A stretch of DNA of 64,000 bases, taken from NCBI GenBank assembly GCA_934486735.1, contig CAKSQL010000008.1, positions 24,966 to 88,965 on the forward strand, read 5' to 3'. Both the position numbers and the translations under genes were made by a program. The notes under the pieces are model-generated. The model ran no database searches. It was not told the origin of the DNA and saw only the letters and a program-made list of their open reading frames with translations. How positions within the stretch are numbered: the first letter of the stretch is position 1; each line of letters opens with the position of its first letter. Source of the DNA: an uncultured Clostridia bacterium (lineage in GTDB: Bacteria > Bacillota > Clostridia > UBA1381). This document shows positions 17,808-26,442 of the stretch, piece after piece.

Positions 17808-19870
17808 CGGTTCTTCCTCCTTCTGTGCACAACGAACGCCATTGCAAAGACCGCAAGCGGAAGTGCCACTCCGAATATCGCTGTCAGGAGAGCCTGCATA
17901 CCTGCGTTCAGATTCAGACTTCTGCTCATTATGCTTTTCGGAGCAACCGTCAGATTTTCCTTATAGTTTAAAAGGTATTTGACGCTGTTTACAAAAAACT
18001 CCTTATTGCAATAATCGGTTGCTTCGAGTATATCCCCCAGCTCGCTGTTGGACGGAGTTAAAAATTGTGAGCTTGCCGCAAGTATCACCTTCGATGAATT
18101 TTCGTAATTTTCCGATATTGCCGAAACAGTAAAAGTACCGGTCTTTATCTTTTCGCTTAAGGTGTCATCCCTGACCGTACGCGATGATGTTTTATCGTCT
18201 GTGACTGCAAGATTTGTGACCCCTTTATCCTTATCTATAGTTATCGGACTCACAACCGGGAAAAGCAGATTTCTGACCCCTGTCAGATTCTCCGTTATCT
18301 TATGCTTTGTCGGAATAGTCAAAAGGTAAAGTCTGTTATTTCGTATAACCTCGGACAGGTTATCAACCGTCAGAACGGTATCCTCCATTGTCATTCCGTA
18401 ATCGGCGGCTATCTGTTTTAATCTCGGAATCCGGTATCCGGGATTGAGTATCAGATACAATTTTCCGCCGCCTGCAAGATAATTTCTTATCGTCTCGTCC
18501 TCGCCGGCTGTTATATCCTTTGTCGGCGCAAATATCACAATCACATCTGCATCCGACACAATCTCGGCAACGTCCGCACTTTGTGCGGTCTGCATATTTT
18601 CAGATTTCAGCACGCTTATCGGCTTTTCATAGCCATTTTCGCCATGATTGGTGAGCCAATACACCTTTGACTCATTTTCGCCCAAAACATAGTCAATCGC
18701 TTTTGTCAGCTTTTCTTCCAAGCTGAAGCCCAGTTCACGCGACAGATTTCCGCTTGTGCTTTTCTTCACATAGAACGAGGATTCCGGCTCGACTATCGTG
18801 AATCGCTTTGAACTTTCTACAATTATCGAACCTTTGGCTATCGCCTCGCCGTTTGCCGAATATTTCGATGTGAATGTCGGATTTTTCACCAGATCCACAT
18901 TTTTCAGCGTGATTTTTTTCGATGCGCGGTCATATCTTGCAAGTACCTCGCCGATATACGGATTTTCACTGCCGCTTTCGGCAAGATAGTACATTGTGAT
19001 ATTATCGTCCATCGAATCCAAATACTTTTTGGTATCATCGGTCAGTTCAAAAACTCCGTTATGCGACATATCGAATGTCATCTGCACTCTTTTCGAAAGC
19101 TTATCGGCAACGTAATTAATAAGTATAAACGATGCCGCAATGCACAAAACAGCCAATATCACATCTCTCTTTTTGCCCGACTTTACCTCAATTCTTTCCT
19201 GGTAGATAATCGTGAGCAATACAAAAACCGCCGAAAAGCTTAAAAAGTATATAACCGCTTTTAAATCGAATATCCCGACCAAAAATTTACTGTAGTATGT
19301 CGGAAGTGCGAAAAATTTCACTATGGCATTTGAAGTGACACCGGTCAGCCAATCCGACAGATAAAGCGTGAAACACGCTAAAAGTCCGAGTACCGCCGCG
19401 ACAACCTGGTTTTCGGTCAGTGCCGAAATAAACATTCCGACAGATATGAATGCCATACCCAGCAGCATAAAGCCTATGTACACCGACACAATTTCACCAA
19501 AGGTCTGACCGCGGAAGAATATCATAACCATCGCCGAAAGCGAGTTTATAATCACCGCGATGAAGAACACGACTGCGGCGGCTATATATTTGCCAAGGAC
19601 TATTTCCCACTTTGCAAGCGGTGCCGAGAGATACAGACTGCTTGTTCCCGACTTCTTTTCTCCGGCAAAGAGACCCATTGTCAGAACAGGAATGAGCAGA
19701 ACAAACGCAACGACTGTATTTTCGAGCATTACGCCGACATCCGAATTTCCGCCGACTACATTATAGGTTATAAAGAAATATCCCGAAATCAGCAGAAACA
19801 CTCCGATAAATATATATCCTCTGACGGTGCAGAAATACGACCTCAGTTCCTTTTCTATTATCGCTTTCAT
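17804..19870 (-). CDS. ABC-2 permease fused to GldG-like extracytoplasmic domain
   Basis: A 688-residue membrane protein joining two units that are separate genes (gldF, gldG) in Bacteroidetes. Residues 1-220 are an ABC-2 permease with six membrane segments, including the ENTVVAFVLLIPVLTMGLFAGEKKSGT motif region. A seventh segment (about 232-250) leads into a GldG/ABC_transp_aux-type domain (about 265-650) with ITMYYLAESG, VYWLTNHGENGYEKP and GGGKLYLILNPGYRIP, related to DUF4350 and intraflagellar-transport-52-like folds. A last membrane segment (about 662-682) precedes a basic tail. It should form the membrane part of an ABC exporter with the ATPase, whose gene overlaps by 4 bases. Substrate unknown. 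In Flavobacterium GldAFG supports gliding and surface-protein export; that role cannot be assumed here. Confidence 0.88.
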   Translation of the reverse strand: MKAIIEKELRSYFCTVRGYIFIGVFLLISGYFFITYNVVGGNSDVGVMLENTVVAFVLLIPVLTMGLFAGEKKSGTSSLYLSAPLAKWEIVLGKYIAAAVVFFIAVIINSLSAMVMIFFRGQTFGEIVSVYIGFMLLGMAFISVGMFISALTENQVVAAVLGLLACFTLYLSDWLTGVTSNAIVKFFALPTYYSKFLVGIFDLKAVIYFLSFSAVFVLLTIIYQERIEVKSGKKRDVILAVLCIAASFILINYVADKLSKRVQMTFDMSHNGVFELTDDTKKYLDSMDDNITMYYLAESGSENPYIGEVLARYDRASKKITLKNVDLVKNPTFTSKYSANGEAIAKGSIIVESSKRFTIVEPESSFYVKKSTSGNLSRELGFSLEEKLTKAIDYVLGENESKVYWLTNHGENGYEKPISVLKSENMQTAQSADVAEIVSDADVIVIFAPTKDITAGEDETIRNYLAGGGKLYLILNPGYRIPRLKQIAADYGMTMEDTVLTVDNLSEVIRNNRLYLLTIPTKHKITENLTGVRNLLFPVVSPITIDKDKGVTNLAVTDDKTSSRTVRDDTLSEKIKTGTFTVSAISENYENSSKVILAASSQFLTPSNSELGDILEATDYCNKEFFVNSVKYLLNYKENLTVAPKSIMSRSLNLNAGMQALLTAIFGVALPLAVFAMAFVVHRRRKNR

Positions 19871-20766
19871 GACCCTGCGCCTCCTTTATCGGTTGCTTTC
19901 ATAAATTCGTCCTCGACATTGACGCGGTAATCACTCAAGCCGACAATCGGGAGTCTTTCCTCCGCCAAGCGATAAAAGATATCATTAAGAGCCGCTCTGT
20001 CAGCTTCGACAATATACGCTCCGCCCTTTTTCTCGACATTCGCCACACCGTCAACCGACAAAAGTGTTTCAACTATTTTTGTGCGGTCACCGATTATTTT
20101 ATAAGCGTACATGCTCTTTTCTTCAAAGCTGTTGTCAAGCTTTTTAACAATGCTGCCGCTGTTTATTATGATGATTCTGTCGCAGACAAAAGATATTTCC
20201 GAAAGGATATGTGAGCTTAAAAGTATGCCGTAGTTTTTCTTCATGCTTTTTATAAGCTCCAGTGTCTGCTTTTTCTGCACGGGGTCGAGCCCCACCGTCG
20301 GCTCATCCAAGATTATATAATCCGAATTCCCGACAAACGCCTGTGCAAGACCTATTCTCTGCTTATATCCCTTTGACAGATTGCCTATTACGCGGTGCTC
20401 TACGCCTTTTAATCCAAACTTATTTATCAGCTCGTCAAGTCCGATTTTTCCCTCGCCCTTTTTGAATTTTGCAACGGTCGAAAGATATTCCCGAACCGTA
20501 AACTCGGTATAAAGCGGAGGTCTCTCCGGCAGATAGCCTATCTTTGCTTTAAAAACAACCGGGTCAGAGCGCAAAAGCACTCCGTCCGCTTCGGCACTGC
20601 CGGAGGTCGGTGCAAGACAGCCCGAAATCATATTCATCGTGGTTGACTTTCCTGCACCGTTAGGACCTATAAAGCCTACAATTTCGCCTTTGGAAAGTGT
20701 AAAGGAAATATCCTTCACACCGCATATTTTTCCATATGTTTTGCTAAGCGATTGTATATCCAGCAT
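19867..20766 (-). CDS. ABC transporter ATPase (GldA/CcmA-like)
   Basis: A 299-residue cytoplasmic ATPase. Walker A is GPNGAGKST at residues 34-42; the Q-loop follows near GYLPERPPLY; the signature is LSKGYKQRIGLA; Walker B is IILDEPTVGLDP; the switch His lies in LLSSHILSE. After residue about 220 it carries the C-terminal extension common to ABC-2 exporter ATPases (NodI/GldA group). It energises the GldFG-like permease encoded next. Its start lies 12 bases after an SLH-protein gene, placing the exporter inside the surface-protein locus. Confidence 0.93.
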   Translation of the reverse strand: MLDIQSLSKTYGKICGVKDISFTLSKGEIVGFIGPNGAGKSTTMNMISGCLAPTSGSAEADGVLLRSDPVVFKAKIGYLPERPPLYTEFTVREYLSTVAKFKKGEGKIGLDELINKFGLKGVEHRVIGNLSKGYKQRIGLAQAFVGNSDYIILDEPTVGLDPVQKKQTLELIKSMKKNYGILLSSHILSEISFVCDRIIIINSGSIVKKLDNSFEEKSMYAYKIIGDRTKIVETLLSVDGVANVEKKGGAYIVEADRAALNDIFYRLAEERLPIVGLSDYRVNVEDEFMKATDKGGAGS

Positions 20767-20778
20767 AACCTTTCTCCT

Positions 20779-23499
20779 TTATGGGTATATAACAATAACC
20801 TGATACGAGTTATGATTAAGGATGAATACGTCCGATGCTGCTCCGCCTTGATATTTTGCGAGCTTTGCTTCCTGAATCGTTCCTGTTCTGAATTTGTTTC
20901 CCGATTCGTCCCAGACATACACATTTCCCCATGAGATATTCTCAAAGGCTTCTACCTTTGACCAGTCTCTTGTATCGGAGGATTTTATAACATAGAGGTA
21001 ATTTGCATCTGCGTCATATGCTTTTCCGAGAATACTTCTGTCCGCCGCCGTTATGGTGTCATTTCCGAAGTACGGTCCCCATGATCCCTGAACCAGATCT
21101 TTGTTTGTTGTTGTATATATTTTTAATTTTCCGTCTTCGTCATAGCCGCAGAGCACGCCGTAGCTGTAACCCCTGCTCTTGCCCGTCGAAGCGTCCACAA
21201 CATCATCTCTCAGAGTTGCCATACCGCCGAGGTCTGACATAAGATAGATAATATCACCTTTTTTGAACGGTGCAACTGACTTGTTGCTTCTTTGGTCGTC
21301 CACCAAAATTGTAACCTCACCGCCGGCTCTTACTCCTCTTACGCTCATTCTGACCTCGCCGGTGTCGTCAACCGTTTCGCTTATGCTATTGACCGCTATC
21401 GGCGCTGCACTTGCCCTGTCAAGAATTTCCTGAGATGATCCTCCCTTTACAAGTGCCACCTCGCCTATTCCCGGTGTATCGGAAATGGTATAAAGCTTTA
21501 TCTGATAGTCACTTCCGTCGCGGAGCATACTTCTTGAGCCTACCTTTACCTGAGTTTCCTTAAGCTCGGCAACATCTATGTTCGGCACAAAGAATACAGT
21601 CATTGATGCCTTTGTTCCGATAACATTTTCGCCCGAGCCTACCGCATAGCCGCCCGAATAGTATCTGTATCTTCCCGCTCCGCTGAACAGACACTGAAAT
21701 TCCTCGTTCATACCCGACTTTGCAGGCTCATTCGGAATCGCCGCCGGGAGATAAATTTCTTTTATGTTGCCATGTATATCAAGCTTATATTTCATAAGTC
21801 CGCCGACTGCCGAAAGTAAGTCGACATTCTCGCGCTTTGTGCTCTTTCCGTCTATTTTCACTCTCTCCGGGAATGCGTATGTTCTCCATTTGCCGCTCTC
21901 ATCAAGTATACGGATTTTTGGCTTTCCGTCGTCATCATCGTCCTCTGCAACAAACTTTTTCACATATCCTATTCTGAACGAAAGCGGAGATTCCGCCTTC
22001 TCGGAATCGAAGTATACCGTCTCTCCGAAGTCGTTGAAGTAAAGTGTGAATGCACTGTCAAATTTTATTTTGATATCTCCGGCATCGAAAAGCTCTTTGA
22101 ACCGCGCTGTGGTTTTATACTCCGTACCATCGTCCATTCTCAATATGTCGTCCGATGATTCAAATGCCGCAAGCTTGCCCGAGGCTGTGTTTCCATACAG
22201 CTTTATTTTATAATAAGCATCCGAACCGGCTGTTTTTTCCACTCCGACAACCATTCCGCTTTTTATCCCGGTCAGCGTCGCAAGTGCTCCGTCAGTACCA
22301 TAAACCCTATAATCAACCGATTCGTAATCTGTTATAACCTCGTTATAATTTGAGTTGAACTTATCGTATATCGAGAATGTTCCGCCCGCGTTTAGAGTGC
22401 TTTCGACCGCAATCAGCTTGATGTCATGAATTTTTATGATATCGTATTTTCCGTCGTTGTCGTTATCAACAAAGGTGACACTTCCGTTCTTCGGAACAAA
22501 CACTGTATTATTATCCGAAACCGCACCGTTGTAAATCGTGATTACATTTTGGTTAAGGCGGACAGTTCTTGTTCTGCCCTCCAGGTCGTAACTGTAAACA
22601 CCGCCAGAGTATGAAAGTATGTCGTAGCTGCTGACAGTTATTGACGTGCTTTTATGCGGAATCGCACATATCAGCTCATCATCGTAAATACGGTCATCGC
22701 TGAGATAATAATATTTCACATTCTGTCCGAGAAGTGTATTTTCAGTATCATACAGCGCATTCGCTTTCAAATCATTTCCGTTTATTTTTATATGATTTTT
22801 GATCGCCTTATCGTTTTCACTGTATATGCCGCTCACCTCGTCCGCTTCGACTATGCCTGTATCCTTGTAAATGTGGCGGTAAACCGACAGAAGTGTTTTT
22901 TCATCATCATTCTTTTTATATACAACGTCTCCGTCGCCGAATACCGAAACAATTTCCATAACCGTACACTCGGTAACGTTATAAAGAAGATTCACAAATG
23001 CCTCTCTTGTAAGCGGTGTATCCTCATTGCCGGCAACTCCGTCCAAAATTTTGTTATCGCGAGCAACTTTCATATATCCCGTGAGATATCCGCCGCTGTA
23101 GCCTGCGCTTAAGCGATAGCCGAGCATATCCATGGATATCTTTGCCGCCTGCCCTATCGTGATTTCCCCGTTCGGCAGATATGTATTGTCGCCGTAGCCG
23201 GTTATCACGCCGCTGTCGACAAGCCAGCTCATACCGGCGTCGTCCTCGGTTAAATCATATTCGCTTTTGCCCTCCGGCATTTTGTCATTTACCATCATGA
23301 CAATCGCATTTGCAAATTCGCTTCTTGTGACAGCTCCTTCCTTTGTCAGCGTATCCTCGGATATAATTCCGAGCGCTGTTAAAATCTGAGCCTTTTCACT
23401 CTTTTCAGTCTCTGCCGGCGTATCGTCAGCCATTACAGCCGCCGGAGTCAGCATGCTGACTGCAAGAATTATTGAATATAACTTTTTAAATAGCTTCAT
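20779..23499 (-). CDS. S-layer homology domain surface protein
   Basis: A 906-residue secreted protein. Signal peptide about 1-24 (LTPAAVMADD). Residues about 30-200 hold N-terminal SLH repeats: GIISEDTLTKEGAVTRSEFANAI, SGVITGYGDNTYLPNGEITIGQAAKI and NKILDGVAGNEDTPLTREAFVNLL. SLH repeats bind pyruvylated secondary wall polysaccharide and keep the protein on the cell surface. The remaining 700 residues are beta-rich with no domain I can name; they include short acidic stretches such as DNDNDGKYDI and EDDDDDGKP that could bind calcium. It lies 16 bases after another SLH protein and directly before the ABC exporter, so it may be a structural surface-layer component or an exporter client. Confidence 0.88.
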   Translation of the reverse strand: MKLFKKLYSIILAVSMLTPAAVMADDTPAETEKSEKAQILTALGIISEDTLTKEGAVTRSEFANAIVMMVNDKMPEGKSEYDLTEDDAGMSWLVDSGVITGYGDNTYLPNGEITIGQAAKISMDMLGYRLSAGYSGGYLTGYMKVARDNKILDGVAGNEDTPLTREAFVNLLYNVTECTVMEIVSVFGDGDVVYKKNDDEKTLLSVYRHIYKDTGIVEADEVSGIYSENDKAIKNHIKINGNDLKANALYDTENTLLGQNVKYYYLSDDRIYDDELICAIPHKSTSITVSSYDILSYSGGVYSYDLEGRTRTVRLNQNVITIYNGAVSDNNTVFVPKNGSVTFVDNDNDGKYDIIKIHDIKLIAVESTLNAGGTFSIYDKFNSNYNEVITDYESVDYRVYGTDGALATLTGIKSGMVVGVEKTAGSDAYYKIKLYGNTASGKLAAFESSDDILRMDDGTEYKTTARFKELFDAGDIKIKFDSAFTLYFNDFGETVYFDSEKAESPLSFRIGYVKKFVAEDDDDDGKPKIRILDESGKWRTYAFPERVKIDGKSTKRENVDLLSAVGGLMKYKLDIHGNIKEIYLPAAIPNEPAKSGMNEEFQCLFSGAGRYRYYSGGYAVGSGENVIGTKASMTVFFVPNIDVAELKETQVKVGSRSMLRDGSDYQIKLYTISDTPGIGEVALVKGGSSQEILDRASAAPIAVNSISETVDDTGEVRMSVRGVRAGGEVTILVDDQRSNKSVAPFKKGDIIYLMSDLGGMATLRDDVVDASTGKSRGYSYGVLCGYDEDGKLKIYTTTNKDLVQGSWGPYFGNDTITAADRSILGKAYDADANYLYVIKSSDTRDWSKVEAFENISWGNVYVWDESGNKFRTGTIQEAKLAKYQGGAASDVFILNHNSYQVIVIYP

Positions 23500-23515
23500 A
23501 TCAAATCTCCTCTTA

Positions 23516-26008
23516 TCACGCCTCTGCCGACGTGTTTTTTAACTTATACAATATCTGAGCCATCTCCGCTCTCGATGCATAATTCATCGGCTTAAAGCTT
23601 CCGTCCTCATATCCGTTTATTATGCCGAGCTTTTTCATAAGTTTGATTGCATCCTTTGCATATTCCGCCGCCGAGTCAATGTCGGTAAAACTTACATCCG
23701 AATCACCGGCTGTCTGCTTGAGTGTCCTTGCAAGAATTACGCATATATCCTGTCTGGTTACCGGTGCGCTGCTGCCGAACTCATCCTCGGATATTCCTTT
23801 CACGATGTCGTTTTTATAAAGCGTCATTACATATTTGTAATACCAGTTATCGGAATTTACGTCCTTGAATATCTGCTCATCGCCGCTGTATTCCTCATAT
23901 CCGAAAAGCGCTGTTACCATCTTTGCAAGCTCTGCTCTTGTCACATTGTTCGACGGGTTGTAGAGCTTATCCTCCGGCTTGCTGATTACATTGTCCTTAA
24001 CCAATGCGTATATAGCATTCTTTGCCCATTCGCAGCTGTCCAAATCTTTGAACTCGTATTCCTCCGGCTGCTCGGGTTTCGCTGTTGCATAAGGCACGCT
24101 CACACCGCCGCTTGAATTGCTGCTCTTGCCTCCGCCCGAGGACGAGCCGCCGCCTCCGCTGCCGTTGGATCCGCCGCCTTTGCTCTCAGCTTCCTTTACA
24201 AGAGCATCAAGCTTTGATTGCAGCACCGAGTAATCATTCTCATTCTTCAAGCTGTTTGTCAGAGCTGTTGCAACATCGTATTGCTTGCTTGACGAAAGCT
24301 TGTCATACTTTGAAAAATCCAATCCCAGCTCAGACGAATACTCTTTCAGCAGACTCAGCTGCTGCGAATATGTATCCTTTGACTGCATTTCATATTTAAC
24401 CAAAGTCTCGGCAAGCACAAACTTGTATGATGCAATGTCTTTTATTTTTGTCTTGCTGCCCTTGAAAAATTCGTCAAGCTTTGCCTTTGCCGCACCGGCA
24501 TAAATATTTTTATACGCCGCGCTGTCAGCTGCCGAAAGAAGTTCCGTATAGCTGTCCGTCATATCGGTAAAGCTCTGAGTTCTGTTGTCGAGCGAGCTGA
24601 GTACCGCGCCTATAGTGATATTGTTCATCAGCGTTTCCCCATTCGGCATCTGCTTGCCTGCAAGATATTCAAAAATATCGTCCTTTTTGGCACTTCGTGT
24701 AACCGGCAGCATAGCCGCGCCGAGATTTTCAAGCACTTCTTCGGTAAGCTCTGCTTTGATTGTTTCCTTGGTTGCGCCGCTGACCTTTTTTGCAATCTCA
24801 TCGGCATACTTGGGATTCTTCAATATATAATTGACACTGATTTCGCCGCCTTTATCGCTGTAGCCGCTCATTCCGCTTACGATTATATCCAAAAGCATAT
24901 TCGGCTCGGACATATCAGGGATATCGCAGGTGACACTGTACGCACCTTTCGCGTCGGTCTCTGTATTAAATGCGCCCAAAGCTCCGACCTTTACATTGAT
25001 ATTTTTATTTTCATTGCCCTCGCGCAGTTTTCCGCTTATAACAATCTGTCCGCCGCTTGTTTCGATATTTATAAACTCGTCATTCTCGGCAATATCTATA
25101 TCGTCAAGAATAATTTCAGCCGCACTGCTTGTTAATGCGCGTGCAATTACCTTAACATCGTTTCCGTCAGCGGTGAACGGCACAGCTATTTTTATGCTTT
25201 CACCGTTTTTCAAAACATAGTTTTCTGATTTGTTACCGCATATCAGCGACAGATATGCCTTATCCGAGCTTGTCGATGCAGTTGCGGTAAATGCATATTG
25301 TAAATCTTTTTCAAACGATGTTGCGGATATAATACGATAAATACCGCTTTCCGCACCTGCCGCCGTTTTAAAGAGAACTCCCGTTCCGTTCTTTTGAATT
25401 TCTTCCGAATTTTCCGGCGCCCAGCCTACATTTGTAACCGCCGTCTCACTGCAGCTAAAGTTGTCGACATATATGCTTCTGCCCTGTTTGATATCATAAA
25501 ATACAATTCTTATTCTGATATTGTCCATATCGGAATCGGGAATCCATGCGTAAACATTTTTGCCCCAGCCTGCCGATGCAACGTTCATTTCCTCCGATGC
25601 GGCAATTGCCTTTGTTCCGTCCATGATTACAAATCTCATTTTTGCAGCCGACGATTTTGAATACACATCTGCCGATATATTGTATTTCACATTTTCTTTT
25701 ACAGAAACAGTGTTTTTGTGAAATACACCCTGATAAGCAAAGCCCTTGCTTGATATGCTTGAGCTTGTCTTTTCGCCCAGGCTTGCCCCCGGAATAAATT
25801 CCAGTGTGCTGCCATCCTTAAAAATCGATTTGCTGACAGCCAGTGACGGCATCGCCGTATCCTCTCTGCTGCTGTAACAAATTCCAAAACCGTTCACTCC
25901 GTCCGAAAAACCGCCGTTATCTATAAGATTGACCTTTTCCGCCGAAGCAGTCAATCCGGATAATGCCATTATCACAGACAAAGCCTTTAAAAACTTCCTT
26001 TTTTTCAC
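23516..26008 (-). CDS. secreted SLH protein with N-terminal binding-like modules
   Basis: An 830-residue protein, first gene of the surface locus. The GTG at 26008 is chosen because AGGTGGAG lies 4-5 bases upstream; an ATG at 26023 would contain that site. A signal peptide is followed by a module (about 20-190) starting NLIDNGGFSDG and ending YVDNFSCSET, the classical CBM4/9 outline, then a second sandwich (to about 305) and helical regions with repeated DDIFEYLAGKQMPNGE-like elements. A Gly/Ser linker (about 608-640) precedes three C-terminal SLH repeats (about 650-825): FKDLDSCEWAKNAI, FKDVNSDNWYYKYV and FTDIDSAAEYAKDAI. Arrangement suggests a wall-anchored scaffold that holds glycan. A good promoter lies at 26079-26107. 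Confidence 0.9.
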   Translation of the reverse strand: MKKRKFLKALSVIMALSGLTASAEKVNLIDNGGFSDGVNGFGICYSSREDTAMPSLAVSKSIFKDGSTLEFIPGASLGEKTSSSISSKGFAYQGVFHKNTVSVKENVKYNISADVYSKSSAAKMRFVIMDGTKAIAASEEMNVASAGWGKNVYAWIPDSDMDNIRIRIVFYDIKQGRSIYVDNFSCSETAVTNVGWAPENSEEIQKNGTGVLFKTAAGAESGIYRIISATSFEKDLQYAFTATASTSSDKAYLSLICGNKSENYVLKNGESIKIAVPFTADGNDVKVIARALTSSAAEIILDDIDIAENDEFINIETSGGQIVISGKLREGNENKNINVKVGALGAFNTETDAKGAYSVTCDIPDMSEPNMLLDIIVSGMSGYSDKGGEISVNYILKNPKYADEIAKKVSGATKETIKAELTEEVLENLGAAMLPVTRSAKKDDIFEYLAGKQMPNGETLMNNITIGAVLSSLDNRTQSFTDMTDSYTELLSAADSAAYKNIYAGAAKAKLDEFFKGSKTKIKDIASYKFVLAETLVKYEMQSKDTYSQQLSLLKEYSSELGLDFSKYDKLSSSKQYDVATALTNSLKNENDYSVLQSKLDALVKEAESKGGGSNGSGGGGSSSGGGKSSNSSGGVSVPYATAKPEQPEEYEFKDLDSCEWAKNAIYALVKDNVISKPEDKLYNPSNNVTRAELAKMVTALFGYEEYSGDEQIFKDVNSDNWYYKYVMTLYKNDIVKGISEDEFGSSAPVTRQDICVILARTLKQTAGDSDVSFTDIDSAAEYAKDAIKLMKKLGIINGYEDGSFKPMNYASRAEMAQILYKLKNTSAEA

Positions 26009-26078
26009 TGCTCTCCACCTCATACATTTTTATATTTTTCGTGACTGCACATATTTTCCTGCCGTCCGCTTTACTAAA

Positions 26079-26107
26079 ATTTTATCATTTTTGTTGATTC
26101 CTGTCAC
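26079..26107 (-). promoter_or_regulatory. promoter of the surface/xylan locus
   Basis: Minus-strand -35 GTGACA (26102-26107), 17-base spacer ending in an extended TGA, and -10 TAAAAT (26079-26084). It lies downstream of the regulator's terminator and about 70 bases before the GTG at 26008, so it probably starts the long surface-protein transcript. Confidence 0.7.
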
Positions 26108-26215
26108 TAAAATAATTTACACTTTTTCTTTGTTATTTTGCAATAACACATACAAAAAACACATCTTAAAGTTGTTTCTTTTGCCATAATATCATAAAAA
26201 TACATTGTTTTTTGC

Positions 26216-26257
26216 ACAAAAAAAGAACCGCTCCGCATCACTTATTGATACGAAACG
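26216..26257 (-). terminator. rho-independent terminator after the LuxR-type regulator gene
   Basis: Twelve-position stem (26229-26240 with 26246-26257, some G-T pairs) with a 5-base loop, followed on the minus strand by TTC and a run of T (26217-26225). Separates regulator transcription from the SLH promoter. Confidence 0.7.
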
Positions 26258-26318
26258 ATACTCTTTTAAATTATAAATATATAATAATAGGAAGTCTTTC
26301 TATGTTTTCACGTCAGCT

Positions 26319-26349
26319 ATATATGTAAAGTTTTATTCTTTACATATAT
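26319..26349. repeat. perfect inverted repeat with GTAAAG core
   Basis: Arms of 12 bp (26319-26330 and 26338-26349) around a 7-base loop. The inner core GTAAAG/CTTTAC is shared with the inverted repeat at 26380-26418, 65 bases away centre to centre. Not followed by T-runs; could be an operator or an RNA hairpin. Confidence 0.7.
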
Positions 26350-26379
26350 CCAAACATGTATACTCCAAACGTTATCATA

Positions 26380-26418
26380 CACAATAAGTGTAAAGTATCA
26401 GTCTTTACGCTTATTGTG
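26380..26418. repeat. inverted repeat with GTAAAG core, 16-bp arms
   Basis: Arms 26380-26395 and 26403-26418 match except at one position, with a 7-base loop. It begins 25 bases beyond the regulator stop codon and shares loop size and core with the neighbouring inverted repeat. Confidence 0.7.
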
Positions 26419-26442
26419 CATTTGCAATTCCTATTTTCCCTT

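Larger units (their letters stand above)
26009..26442. other. 434-base regulatory intergenic region without genes
   Basis: Between the regulator gene and the first SLH gene. In minus-strand order it holds two inverted repeats with a shared core (26380-26418 and 26319-26349), a rho-independent terminator (26216-26257), about 100 AT-rich bases, and the promoter at 26079-26107 followed by a roughly 65-base untranslated leader. No open reading frame with a credible ribosome binding site was found on either strand. Confidence 0.75.

Noticed and set aside
26009..26442. Small protein genes in the regulatory gap
   Set aside because: Short frames exist but none has a plausible ribosome binding site; the region is explained by hairpins, a terminator and a promoter.
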